Assembly (NCBI GenBank): GCA_036172665.1
Contig: CM069875.1
Span: 23,839,806 to 23,903,805, forward strand
Reading direction: 5' to 3'
Length of the DNA stretch: 64,000 bases
DNA from: Prosopocoilus inquinatus
Taxonomy: Eukaryota; Arthropoda; Insecta; Coleoptera; Lucanidae
Under the pieces are notes generated by a model. The model worked only from the letters and a program-made list of their open reading frames with translations. It was not told where the DNA came from and made no database searches. Shown piece after piece: positions 46,337 through 58,157 of this stretch. Position 1 is the first letter of the stretch. Every line of letters starts with the position of its first letter. The translations under genes and the position numbers were made by a program.

Positions 46337-47062
46337 CACAGGATGTTGCCTAAGTACGGTCCGTACTTTAGGGTATAATTCCTCTTGTTATTTTAATAAA
46401 AATTTTCTATATAAACATGTAACCAGAAACGCTTTTCTTCCGCGGTAGAGAGTGTAAAAGTAAAATTTCAAAGAGTATTTTTATTGTTTTTATTATTTTT
46501 TAATGCTTCTAACAATACACAACAAAAAATGTCTCTTGCATTTTCTACCTAATACTAATCGACTATTACAATTGTTAATAGAAAAATGGCCGGGTAATAC
46601 AATCATAAAAATTTTATGAAGATAACTTAAGGAATCGAATAATTCTGGGTTGTAGTGATATATGAAATACTCCGGGAATTTTTGGACGTGTGAGGCAATC
46701 AATGTTGAAACGATTGGAATCGTGCGTTTTATAAGAAGGTGGTAATTTTCAACATTTGCTTTGATTAGTGAAGAAATTGAAGATTTTTATTATAATTATT
46801 TTTGTTATTATTACAGAAAAATGGCTTGGCATAACAATAATTGTAATAATCGGTTCGTATTAGGTAGAAAACGCAAGAGACATTTCTTGTTGTGTATCGT
46901 TAGGAACATTAAAAAAACAATAAAGAAAAACTCTGAAATTTTACTTTTACACCCTGTACCTCGGAATATAAGCGTTGCCGGACACATGTTTATATAAAAT
47001 ATTTTTATTAAAATAACGCAAGAAATTACACCCTGAAATTTCGAACCGTACCTAGGAAACTG
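46337..47062. repeat. Tc1/mariner-type foldback element, 726 bp, arms about 255 bp
   Basis: The left end CACAGGATGTTGCCTAAG and right end CTAGGAAACTG are related inverted ends, with TA outside both (46335-46336 and 47063-47064). The arms match closely inward, e.g. GTGTAAAAGTAAAATTTC and its inverse, and AAGAGACATTTCTTGTTG and its partner. The frames at 46493 (minus) and 46761 (plus) encode the same peptide because they read the two arms; they are not genes. Confidence 0.85.
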
Positions 47063-47064
47063 TA

Positions 47065-48473
47065 CACACGTATGTCGGTAAATCTATTCTCTCACTCTTA
47101 CTTGCATTAAACACATTCGTTCTATCTCCCTTTTCTACCCCGATCCATGTTTTGAACCTGGTACAGTTGTACGTCAGTTTAAACATTTCCGGGAATCTGA
47201 TATTGCACTTGTTGAAAATCAAAACATTTTTAGAGATTAAATTAATTTACCAGAGAGTCACATTTCGGGTAGACTAAAATGCACATACGTACTTATAATT
47301 ATTTTGTTTGCCGTAAAAATAAAGGCCAGAATAATTTCATTGTAAGATAAACTTAATGTTGTCCAAATTAAGGTTGCAAAACCACAATAATGCAATCACG
47401 CAAAGTTAAAATCGTTAAAGCTGCTCGTACTTTGGCTTCATGCCTTCTGTGGATTATGTACAAACATGTTGTAAATATTACGATATTCCAATATGTCTCC
47501 AATATGGATCATCGTCATTAATCATTACTGTAATGGATATTCCCACTTTTACTTCCAAACGAAGATGTGAATGAATTCATTGTAAGACTAATTAAAAAGG
47601 ATGAAGTAATGATATCCAAATTAGGAGTGCAAGATAGGCGTTGCAAGTATTCAATGTAAAATTGTTGATGATGTATTGCATTTTTTGTTTTATGATTTTT
47701 TTTTTGATAAATTTTGCATGTTTTGCATAATTCAAATTTCACTATACCTTTTCAACTATGTTATATTTTTGCTCCCTATGCCGGTTCTGAATATTTTCAG
47801 TAAATTTTATGATGAATGAATTTATTGCATTACTCCTGCATTACATTTAATACATAAGATTTATCAAATTAATTTTCAATATTTAGGAAAATAAACCACA
47901 AATGCATCTGGTGAAGCAGCTAGTTTTTTTTTCTATTGGCTGTTGAATCTAATTAACGACTTCTCAATTAATTTTACCGGAAATTTATGGAATTTTTAGG
48001 TTTATTCCTTTTGATATAATTTCAAGTACTGAACCGTTTAAATCATGTATGAAATTTATGTTCAATTTTGTTCACTGGTTTAATGGTTTAAACTATCCAG
48101 AATTTGAAGTTCAGTCGAATGCAACGGGTCTACTCTTCTTGATTCTACTACCAAGAATACTGTCAAAGAATTAGATTTAATAACGAGTAATAAATTTAAT
48201 TATTATGAGAAATGAAGTTGGAAAAAGGTTATTATAATTTATACATGCTTCCTAAAAGCATACAAATATTTCAAATACTCTTAAAGATGTACTTATAAAA
48301 TTTGAATTCTGCGGATTATTCCTAATTTCCAATGAAATGAAATTAGTCAATGTAATAGGGGGATTTAATGTTTAATTGGAAATCTCATAAGTATTAAAAT
48401 GTTAAATAGAACATAATAATAACATGTCTTTATTATGTTAGTGGAATTTCAGCTTAAGCTGTTCTACCACTCT
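47065..48473. other. non-coding AT-rich stretch
   Basis: No gene or bounded repeat recognised. Confidence 0.4.
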
Positions 48474-49542
48474 ACACTTTCTTAATTCGCTTTTGACCAA
48501 AGCACAATAATAAAAAAGTTACAGAAATTTAACTTTCTTAATTTCTTCTTTAATTTACACCTACGGCTTCTTAATTAATCAAAATTATTTCACAAACTGC
48601 AACTTTATTGTCAAATAAACTATAAATTTATCGAAACCGCCAATCATAAAATATCTATGTGAATTTATTTCCAAGTTTTATTTTAATGAGTAGGCGGTAC
48701 ACAGCAATACGAAAATCCGTTTTTGGGCATTAAAAGAAAACATGAAATAGCCGCAACTTTTATGTGACTACATTTATTTAGATACTTGTTTCTTGTAAAG
48801 CAGTGTTCAATTAACTCTTAAATACCCCAAATTTGAATTTAAAACGTGCAATATTACTCCATTGTAGTAACTTTTGTTTCTTAAGTAATTTCAATTTAAA
48901 CTCTTGTAACATTTTAGTTATTGTTTTTTACCAAAAGTTTACTGGGAAAAAAGTTTTAATTTGATCTCCTCTAGCTGCCCTTTTAATCTTCTCCGTACGT
49001 TATGAGTAAGGCCTCGAATCTGAGGGTCCAAACTCAGAGGCGTTGTATTCCGCGCGCGGCGGGGCTCAATTTTTCGCTGCATTTCTGATAGGCACGGGGA
49101 TTCTACGATCGAATTCTACACTTCATTAATTTTGATTTTGACGATTCGACATTTATTTGATTGCTCAGTCTCTCCGTAAATATTGAAAAGTTCAAAATTT
49201 ACTTACAGAAAGCGTCTCTCCCAACCTGTTATATTGAGAGATCATTTTCTCGCTTTAAAAGACAAGACATTCTCACGGCAAATCGAAACGAACGAACGAA
49301 CGAAAATTTGGAACGTTATTTAATAATTAATTTTAATAACAATTAATAGCTGAGAAATTTTAGTATTTTCTTCCCTATTCGAATTTCGAATACCTGACAA
49401 TACTCAACAACGCGCGTCTCTGTTAAACCGGGCAATCGAACGATTCAGATCTGCGCTACACCGGGGGTGTTACGATACGTAATCGGCATCTGGGAGACTG
49501 GACGGGCTATTTTCCTCGATGCTGTAGTTATGAGACCCCCAG
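48474..49542. repeat. MITE, family E copy 2, left end eroded, with nested insert
   Basis: It aligns with 9340-10610: TTAATTCGCTTTTGACC, TATTTCACAAACT, AGTGTTCAATTAA and TTTAATTTGA(T/C)C blocks come in the same order. The right end TATGAGACCCCCAG is followed by TA (49543). The left TIR is missing or diverged. The right TIR is split by a 520-bp insertion at 49007-49526. Confidence 0.7.
49007..49526. mobile_element. 520-bp insertion with 8-bp target duplication
   Basis: GTTATGAG occurs exactly on both sides (48999-49006 and 49527-49534). It splits the right TIR of the family E MITE, which is uninterrupted in the other copy. The insert is CG-richer than its host and starts TAAGGCCTCGAATCTG. Its ends show only weak inverted similarity, so hAT or P-like origin is possible but unproven. 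No transposase frame; the frame at 49161 is unrecognised. Confidence 0.72.
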
Positions 49543-50167
49543 TATATGTCTTAAATAAATTATGAAACGGAAAAGCATACAATACGGAATACATTTATAT
49601 TAATGTGCATTCATAGCTGATCAGTAAAGAGCTGATTTCGATAAGATTTTTTTTAAATAGTCAACGTTGACATAGGTACGAATATTATGGAATATTTTAT
49701 TGTAAATTATTGTAGAATTGTAACTAATGGACCTTTCGAAGAGGGCAGTATTGTGTATAGGGGTAGTAATCCACTAGTGCGTCTTAAAGTTAAATCACTC
49801 ATTCGATATTTAGGTATTAATCAAGCACTTAGATAAGCACACGAAGTTACAAAAACTTTATGAATATACATATTTTATATATCCTCTATATTTTTCAAAT
49901 GCAGTGTGCAAATGTTAAATTAGTAATACATTTTTTTGTACTATCAACGCACAATGTACAAAGCAGGAATTATAGACACTAATTAAAAGGTAACAAAAAA
50001 ATATCTCATACCAATAATAAGTTGATTAATTAAATACAAACAGAAGTAATTTTTATTGTAACTAACAGTAACTTAAAAATATAATATCATAAAAAATTAA
50101 AAAATTATTTCCATACTTTTAGTCGCCAGTGTACAGGATACACGAAAAAGAAAATAGAATAAAATTA

Positions 50168-50357
50168 CACAGAAAAAAAGTGCAGGAAGAAGTAAAGCAA
50201 TTGCAGTAAAATAGGAGATAGAAACAAATTTTAGCAAATACTCGAACCATTGCAGTAAATCTTACGATAAAAATAGAGGCTTGCCCATGAAAACAAATAT
50301 TTCCTGCATTTTCTACAATTTGTTTCTTCATCTTTTACTACATTTTGTTTCTGTGTG
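50168..50357. repeat. MITE, family C copy 2
   Basis: CACAGAAAAAAAGTGCAGG on the left and CATTTTGTTTCTGTGTG on the right are inverted partners. Inner GAAACAAATTTTAGCAAAT and ACAATTTGTTTC match the copy at 26145. Confidence 0.72.
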
Positions 50358-52976
50358 CAATTGCACCATTTTTTTTTTAATTGCAATAACATTTCTGCAG
50401 TAATGCATTAAACAAATATTGTTACAATAATTTCTAGATTTCTTCAATATTTGCAGCTGTAGGTTATATAAAAATATAAGATTTTTTGTTTGTCTACTAC
50501 AAAATGATTTTATATTTTACTGCGCATTATTTAAGTATGAATTAAAATTTTCAAAAATGGTTTCTGCAATCGTGCTGTATTATTACGATTATAGTAAATT
50601 TTACTCTATATTTCTTCCGTGTAGACGAAATTTGAATCTTTGATAGCAAACACCTATTTTTAGAATTAGAATTAGACTAAAACTGTCCTCAGTGTCTGGA
50701 ATTCGATTTTTAATATAACATTTATATTATAAAGACCGCATTTTGATACCTTGAACCGTTTAGCAGCTACAGGGTTTTTTTTTCAAAATTCTGTAATATC
50801 TAAAAACTTTTATAAATTTTTTGTTTTTGAAAAGTTTTGATACCTATCTCTAAAAGCTTACCCTAGAATTTATTGCTTCAAATTATATTTATAAAGCGCA
50901 TAGCTTGTGAATAGAGACCAGATTTTAGGTAAAATACCTTTCTAGTATAATTTTTAAGGATTTTAAAGATTTTTTTGCATATATTTTCGTTTCAATACAA
51001 ATAGAATCATTTGACCAAATTTTATTTCACCAAAATTATCTTTTTTCAATTTTTTCCTCCTATTAAAACTTTTTTTCCACCTAATTTGCCTTTCTTGATC
51101 TAAGTAATACCTTTTCTTGCAAAAATAGTAATTTTTCTATCCAAACGGGAATTTTTTCTTGCTATCGATATCTCCGAATGTAGATTTTGATTGCACAAAT
51201 TATATTGATGCAATTACCGCATTCATAAAACCGCAGCACCTGAGTTCCTCATCCAGCTCGTTGACGTTCAACGGATAGTATTCTTGAGCGGGTAATGTAG
51301 CGCAGCAATACGAGCTTCTGGAACTTGTTGTTAGTCCGCTAAAAGCGCGTCAGTTAAATGGCAAAGGTGAGTCAGCAACTTAGTTGCTGTGGTTTCTGAA
51401 CGTGGCCCTTTTTAGAGATTAAAGCAGGATAATAATATATTACTAAAATATATCGAAAGTTAAAAATATGTGAAAAAAAGGGGTCCATACTGACTGAATC
51501 AAATAACTGATATAAGTGTGTTTCTAGTTTTAGATGATAATTTATTGTTCTGCAAACCTCGTAGAAGTCAGTTCATAAAAACATTAAATTTCTTGTCTAC
51601 AGTCTAAATAATACTCTTTTCCACCTTACGTTTAGAGCAATTTAATATAGCGTGAAAAACACGATCACCTAATTTTGTAGAAAATTCTGGATAATTACTC
51701 TAATTTTTATGCAAAAAATTAGTTGCAAGTCAGTTTATATTTCAATAAAGCTAAACATCTTCCGTGCAGCTAGCCGCAAGATGACGTGCCTAAACTGTTA
51801 TTTAATTTTAATATTATATTTAGTTTTATTAGACCTTTTTAAGTACCTACAAAGACAAAATAAAAACCTAGAGTAGGTACCTTTTTCGTCATTTTCAGGA
51901 CCAGTCTGTAGTCCAGTCTTTACTTATGAAATATACTTAGAATTATTTTTTTTTTATAACCTGTATATTTTTACAATTTTAAGAAGAACATAAATCTTCA
52001 GACTTGGTGTATTAATCAAAGCATTTGTGAGATACAAAACTTGGAATAATTTTTAAAATACTGAAATGGACTGTGACTGTGTAATTCAAACAATTTTTTT
52101 TGCTATAGACTCCCTAAAAGTTTGACATACAAAGCGATCAAATAGGTAGCGACATTTTTAAAATGTCAACTTACACTATAATAGTATTATTTGACCTTTC
52201 TGACTGTGTAGGATGACATTTCAGGCAAGAAATTGGTTGCCGTCTGTCATTCCTTACACTATTCTAGGTCAAACATTGGCCACGCGATGTGGCGGCCTAA
52301 TCTGTTATACTTTTAAGGCTCATTTTGTTGGAATGATAAAAAAATTATCATATTACTTTCTGGTGAGAGAAGAAATTATCATTATTACGAATCATACAAG
52401 AAAAAAATAGTAAACCCTAACTTGCGAAACATGAATGAACATACCGAAAGAAAAGAATGTATCCACATGCACTTGATAAGGAAAAAAAGTGAAAAATATA
52501 ACTAGGAGATATTTCATAGGGAACAAAATGTGTAGATGCTTCATAGTAAAAGAAGTTCTCTTAAGATAGAGAAACGGAAGAAAACCTCTTTTAAGTAATT
52601 CACTTGTAATTTCTGAGACAATTAGAATGTTTACTACACTCATACAATCACTATGTTGACCGAATCTTCCTCTTTAACTTACAATAGACGTCAGCACAAT
52701 TTTGAGACTCTGTTGCTCTTAAATCTTTCACTTCTCGACCGAGTTATCTTAGGTTTTGTATTTCTGTGTACAACTGGAGGATTTATGCTAGTAGTTCTTG
52801 TAGCGCCCACTAAAATGGCGTAAACTTCAAATAAAGTATGTTTTTCCAGGAGAACAGGTATGAGCATTAATTTTTGATAGAAAGTAAAAACCATGTCTCT
52901 GATTAATTTAATACTTCTACGGTCGCATTTTGCATTATAAAGTTCCATTCATAAGCGTAGCGTAGGTACGTAATTG
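50358..52976. other. non-coding stretch with one CG-richer patch
   Basis: No gene supported. At 51227-51364 a patch lies between an acceptor-like CCGCAG and a donor-like AAAG|GTGAGT. All three plus-strand frames contain stops, so at best it is an untranslated exon. The frames at 52213-52948 are unrecognised. Confidence 0.25.
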
Positions 52977-53104
52977 AGGGCCATTTGCACCACTTTTAAT
53001 TAAAATTTAACTCCAGTAAACTCCACAGAAACGTTTGGTACAATAATTGTTTTCATGGGAAATAATCGCCGGTTAAAGTTAATCTAGAATGGTACAAATG
53101 AGGC
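52977..53104. repeat. MITE, family A-related copy 5
   Basis: AGGGCCATTTGCACCA at the left and the inverse of GGTACAAATGAGGC at the right, with inner TTAAAATTTAACTC and GTTAAAGTTAATC. It is immediately followed by TAA and the next MITE. Confidence 0.55.
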
Positions 53105-53107
53105 TAA

Positions 53108-53235
53108 GGTCCGGTCTTTTCATCTCTGATTGACTTTAACCTTTGATTATTTCTTATAGAAACTATTGTCTCTATAATTGTAACTATTAGAATAAATCAA
53201 CGATTAAAGTTAACGAGAGGTGAAAATACCGGCCC
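53108..53235. repeat. MITE, family A copy 6
   Basis: GGTCCGGTCTTTTCATC on the left, GGTGAAAATACCGGCCC on the right, with inner GACTTTAACC and GATTAAAGTTAAC. TAA sits on both sides (53105-53107 and 53236-53238). Confidence 0.7.
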
Positions 53236-53237
53236 TA

Positions 53238-53356
53238 ATGCCCGATTTCTAGAAACTTTTATCATTAGATAAAGTATATATTGCTCTGCTTACCCATGTT
53301 AGAACTATAGGAATTTATAACTTATCTAATGATAAGTGTTTGTAGAAACCGGGCAT
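53238..53356. repeat. MITE, family B copy 2
   Basis: ATGCCCGATTTCTAGAAA and the inverse of TGTAGAAACCGGGCAT. TA flanks at 53236-53237 and 53357-53358. The left TA is also the right flank of the neighbouring MITE. Confidence 0.78.
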
Positions 53357-53461
53357 TAGTGACCTTAGTTCTTTCTGCATCATTATTAGGCTCAATAAAA
53401 ATTTATACGTTCATAGTGTGATGAATATATTATAAATCCAGAAACTATAAATTAGTTGCAA

Positions 53462-53575
53462 GTCAATTTGGATTGCAATGGACTTCCCGAGCATCCCCTG
53501 GACAGGTATTTCAGCCCTGTTTGGGTCCTCCTCAGTAAGTGAGGAGCTCGTGAACTTCGCTGCAATCAAATTGAC
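53462..53575. repeat. short foldback repeat
   Basis: GTCAATTTGGATTGCAATGG (53462) pairs with the inverse of CGCTGCAATCAAATTGACC (to about 53575). The centre holds a small CTCCTCA/TGAGGAG stem. Non-coding. Confidence 0.6.
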
Positions 53576-54359
53576 CTGTCAGAGTTATCTCGAAATCATT
53601 AGGTCATATCAAAGATTGGTCGCGCGTTGACGCGACATAAACTGTTGCTGGAAATTATAAATAAGCTGAAGATGCATAAATAATTTATGATTAAGCCCCA
53701 AGAAACTAATCAGAGATAAATAATATTTTAGGAGTATATTATAAAACTAAAAATGTTTTTTTATCATAAGTTCAAGAAATAATGAATAAATATTCTAGCT
53801 TAGAATTTAGAATGTAAAGACAGGGATGAATAAATATTTCATCAATATTAATTGTAAAGAAGTACGAATCTACTTACGTAATTGTAACAATACGTGCAAT
53901 AGAGTAATAAAATAACAGAGCGCGGAAGCAAATTTTAAATTTGGAGGTCATAAATGAACATTATCCTTCTATATCGGTCTTAAAAATTAAAGGAAGGGGT
54001 TTTGACGAATGTAATAAGTTCAACTGTATTTATTATCACGTTTGCTGAATTTAACAAACTATTTATATTAGTTCACTTAAACTCGCTTTGAACTTTTTAC
54101 TTAAGAAAAATTCTGCAACTTTCTCCGAAACTTTAACATTCAACCGCTCCGAACGTAATTATTACTTTAACGAGGTAGGAAGCCCGAAGATTTAACAGCC
54201 TATAATCGTCTTCACGTTTTCAGCAGAACTATTAATTTTCGTAGAAAGCGTCAATAATCGCTGAAGGTGAACTTTTACTTTTAACTCCGCTTGAAATTGA
54301 ATGTCACTGTTACGACTACGGTTAAACAAGAACGGAACGAAAGATGAATTTACACTCAC

Positions 54360-54404
54360 CAAATGAAAAGCTCCATTCTCACTCGAGTCGATTTTCAATT
54401 GGCA
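54360..54404 (-). other. possible 45-bp coding micro-exon
   Basis: The minus strand reads an acceptor (TCTCATCTTCAG), 45 bp encoding CQLKIDSSENGAFHL in phase 0, and a donor (GTGAGTGTA). Both splice sites are good matches. No flanking exons in phase are established and the peptide is not recognised. Confidence 0.18.
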
Positions 54405-54532
54405 CTGAAGATGAGACTACGTATGGCGTGGCACAATTTTTATTTTGATTTTTGAATAATTGTAGCACAGCACAACATAATACGGGTCAGGAACTGTAAA
54501 CGAAAAATTTTTCTTTTTTTTTTTGATAATAG

Positions 54533-54783
54533 AAAATTCGGAAAATTTCAAGAGCCAACTATACACGATATTTGGCAATCGATTCGTGGACGAAAGAAAA
54601 ATTAAAAATAAAGGAAGAAACGAAACATCCGAACCGTACTTCGCGACTGTCCACACTCGTGTGTTCTTGCCGCAATATGAAGAGCTTATTATTGTGGAGA
54701 AAGTGCAACCTAGTGGATTCATTCCTACCATAGAGCTATTACCAGATGTGTATGTATTCGAAGCTGTTGACTCAAGTAGTTAG
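54533..54783 (+). other. candidate terminal exon, 83 codons
   Basis: A strong acceptor-like tract (CTTTTTTTTTTTGATAATAG, ending 54532) is followed by an open frame to TAG at 54781-54783. It includes VHTRVFLPQYEELIIVEKVQ and ends LLPDVYVFEAVDSSS. A possible AATAAA lies at about 55031. No domain is recognised. The acceptor tract may be a simple poly-T, and the minus strand is also open here (54417-54731), so it may be chance. Confidence 0.2.
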
Positions 54784-55757
54784 CGGTGTTTCATTACGGG
54801 GAATTTCGATCTTATAATTCTAAAAACCAAGAGCGCCTTTAATCAGACCATCGAAAGCGAAATTTCAAATTTTCGAATCTGTGTTATCGAAAAGAGGAAC
54901 AGGTCATCGAGTTTTACATACTTGACCCTCACTCTCAAAATTTCTAAGCGAGTTGTTGAACCTATGATATTAATAATATTATGCAATTTCTTTTTAATCA
55001 CGACATATTGCAAAAGTATGTACAATCACTAAATAAATACCTAATCTCCTGCTCACAATTAGAAAAATAACAAAAAAATTATTTGCTATGTTTAAACGAA
55101 AGAGTGATTTAAATTTAATCTTCGCTTATGTAATCAATTAACATTATTTTTGAAATTAAATATTCAAAACCCCGAATAATAATAACAGCAACAACATATT
55201 TCGAAAATAATTTTTATTTGATTTTTCGTTGATTTTATTTGTGAGGTACTATTTCGCAACAAAAACTTAGCAATAGTCGGAGCTTATTCAAATTATAATT
55301 ATGTCGATTGCGCATGCAAATAATTAACGAATTTCGAAACAATTTAAATAAAATTTCCATTAGGACGTGAGTGGTACTCCTGAAAGTTTATGAAATGAGT
55401 GAGTTCGCAATCGAATTTCTTTATGAAAATTACGACTTGCTGTTAAAGTTTCGTTTGTTGAAAAACGATTTGCATTTTAAAGAAGAATTTAACTTTATCT
55501 CCCAAAAAAAAAAAATAATAATAAATTGAAAGCTTCCCTCTCCATAAGAATTTTCTTTCTCTCTAAAAGTAATTATATATATATTAAAAAAAATAATAAC
55601 AATTCTAATTAGCTATTTGACTATTTAAGCTAGAATGCACGTTCAATTGTTTTTGAAAAATAACTCCTAATAAATCCTACTTGATGTATCTTCTACGTAT
55701 ACATTCTGTGGAAACTGTTCGCAAAATATGGAATAAAGAAGTACGTAACAATATACC
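54784..55757. other. non-coding AT-rich stretch
   Basis: Nothing recognised beyond simple A/T-rich tracts. Confidence 0.4.
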
Positions 55758-56217
55758 GGGTGTTTGTGAAATAAGTGCAGAAATTTAAACCTGTAATACA
55801 TCACCATAATTGGGAACGATTGAACTTACGTGTACTTAACAAAAGTTTTACATATTTCGAGAAAATCGCAATTGAATATCGGACAAGACCTAATCGTACG
55901 TCTATGTCTTTGTGGTAGGTTAAGAAAAGGAAATTTTATTGGAATAAAAAACAGAAGTGCAAGCAGTGACCTTTTCTGAAGTTGAGAGGCCACTATAAGC
56001 GTTATTTTTAACGCCGCAATAAGTCGTATTACAGCTGATCGAAAGAATCTGCTTCATTTTTTATGACACACAATTTATTGCTGCGTATTCTTTGGGATCA
56101 ACAGTTTAGTTTACGAAAAGCGATTGAACGTGTTAAAGCCAAATATGATTACTATTTACATCGTGTTCACTTATTAAAATGCCGCAATTCACGAACGATG
56201 AGAGAACAGCATTTCAG

Positions 56218-56350
56218 AGGAGTGTATTCATAATGCCGTCGAGAGTATTTGCGATAACCCTGACATGCACACGAACACAAGAATCACTTTTTCGCCAAGC
56301 TCGCTTGTACGTCGCTAATTTTGGACGCCACGTCGAACGATTGTTATAAA
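56218..56350 (+). pseudogene. Tc1/mariner-like transposase C-terminal relic
   Basis: The frame ECIHNAVESICDNPDMHTNT is followed, after a one-base shift near 56290, by ARLYVANFGRHVERLL and a stop. An A-V-E-x-I helix, then an R-A-R-L-x-V segment, then GRH-x-E-x-LL-stop is the standard C-terminus of insect DDE_3 transposases. A TIR-like start ATACCGGGTGTTTGTG lies at about 55754, so the parent element may span 55756-56400 or more. No right end was found. Confidence 0.55.
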
Positions 56351-57715
56351 CATTTCTAAATGTCTAATAGTGAACGTTTGTTTGAATGTGATCCACACAG
56401 ATGATATTCGGTGATTGTGTCTTGCGTATTAGTCATCTCCGCGATTTTTACTGTCTACGATCAGAGAAGCAAGTTCCGTAAGTTTTTTTTTTTTGTTATT
56501 TCATGAGCGTCGAATAAGGGACGGATAAACGAATTTTCTTTTAGTTATACGAAATTTCATTTGTTAATAGAAACAAATGACAGAGAATTTTTCTACAAAT
56601 ATGTTTAAAAAATAATAGATGTAGATACTGTTATCTCAATTAGTATTCATTTCCACCTCTTTTCAAAAAATGTTTAAGTACATTTACGTTTGCAGTAAAA
56701 TTATTACTCAATTCTGGAGTAAAGAGAGACCCTCATTTGTCTTTTGTACTATAATGAACTCTTGTAAGTGTGAAGAGAAAATCTTAATACTTTGTTGTAC
56801 AAAATTCTTCAAGTGAAGAAAATTATAGAATGATCAGATAAAACAACGACATCCTACGATCGCTTTTTGACCTGACATTGCAAACAGGGCTGAAACAGAG
56901 GCTGCTCGAGATTTTCACTGCAATCAAAAACGATTTGCAACAAAATATTTGAAAATTATAGGAGTACTAAAGTGCTTTCTTCTAGATTTTGAAAATAATT
57001 AAATTACTAAATCGCTAGAAAAGATTACCATTGGAAATATTAATGTCTTATTTAAGTTATTTCAATAGGATGAAAGTGGGGTACAAATCACGTGATATTT
57101 TTTTATCGTTTTTTATTGTTAGGGCCTGGAGAAATTCATGTAAGTTACGTCAGCTCAATGCCCTTTACATTCGCTGATGTTTTAAGTCACGTAGAAGTGC
57201 TTACCTAGCACCTAGCTACCTAGCGTACAAAATACACGTATACGTTATTTTAAGCATTGTTCAGTTGAAGTTAGGTAAGTACTTGACATTAAAGTATGTA
57301 TATTATATGTTGTGTATGTAACTATTATACATACAATATTTCAGTTAAATTTATCCATTGCTTGAATTGAATTGAATCCGAACGCAGTCTTCTAGATATT
57401 CTGTAAGGATCGTACGATATGTAAACTTAAATCTTACAAATTTACACAAAATTACACAATTACGTTTATACTTTATTATCAAATTAGTTTACACACATAA
57501 TGATAAAATATGTATAAACAATTTCTTTCATAAAGTTACATTTTACGTGTGTGTATCCACAGATTTTCTGCAATTGTAGCGTGACATGTAATTTTGGTAT
57601 ATTCTTAATCGTCTCAATTGTTTTAAGCATTTCCTTTATTAAAAGATTGAAACCGCAATTAAATTGGCGTAACAAATTATACAAAAATTTTTATTAGTTT
57701 TTAATATGGGAAAAA
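56351..57715. other. non-coding stretch
   Basis: No gene seen. It contains dispersed repeat copy 3 (56845-56881). Confidence 0.4.
56845..56881 (+). repeat. dispersed repeat, copy 3 of 3
   Basis: ATCCTACGATCGCTTTTTGA then CCTGACATTGCA, matching 26757-26793 and the inverse at 33628-33660. Confidence 0.55.
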
Positions 57716-57817
57716 TTATTCAATGTAGTCGCCATCCACCTCTACGCACTTTTCTACTCTGTATCTAAATTCCGTATACACGTTTGTTAACGTTTCAATT
57801 TCTATTTCACTAAGTAT
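57716..57817 (-). pseudogene. mariner-like transposase C-terminal fragment
   Basis: The minus-strand frame reads ILSEIEIETLTNVYTEFRYR, then VEKCVEVDGDYIE and a stop. The ending R-x-x-KC-(V/I)-E-x-x-GDY-(I/V)-E is the characteristic C-terminus of many mariner-like transposases. The 34 codons shown are uninterrupted. Upstream sequence (about 57830-57910) keeps coding-like text in another frame. It is a fragment of a once longer gene; no TIRs were found. Confidence 0.65.
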
Positions 57818-58157
57818 CGTTGATATTTTTTATTTTTAAATTTCTGAATTTGTGCCATGGCCAATGTATTGATCCAAATTGTCCCATCCGTCTTCCAGTC
57901 ATCAAGTCACCTTTAAATTAAATTTATGGAATGTGCAGGACATCCATCCTGTATGTGTTTAATAATTTACAGTTTTACACAATGGAAAACAGTGGAAACA
58001 TTTGAAAATAAATGTTTTCTAAATCCTCATCCACCAGTGACGGTAAATCAGAGTGTTCTAACAATTGCAAATAATTGAATTAATTCAAATTTTCTTCGAA
58101 AAAATTAAGGCCAATAATTTTATTGTTTCTCATAATTTTAACTGAAGGTATTAATTA

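Noticed and set aside
46493..46997. Two frames on opposite strands with the same peptide
   Set aside because: They are the two arms of the foldback element, not a conserved gene family.
51227..51364. Coding exon between CCGCAG and AAAG|GTGAGT
   Set aside because: All three plus-strand frames contain stops. It could only be untranslated. A 48-codon minus frame here is unrecognised.
54417..54731. 104-codon minus-strand frame
   Set aside because: It includes a translated poly-A tract and is antisense to the plus-strand candidate exon. No motif; treated as a shadow.
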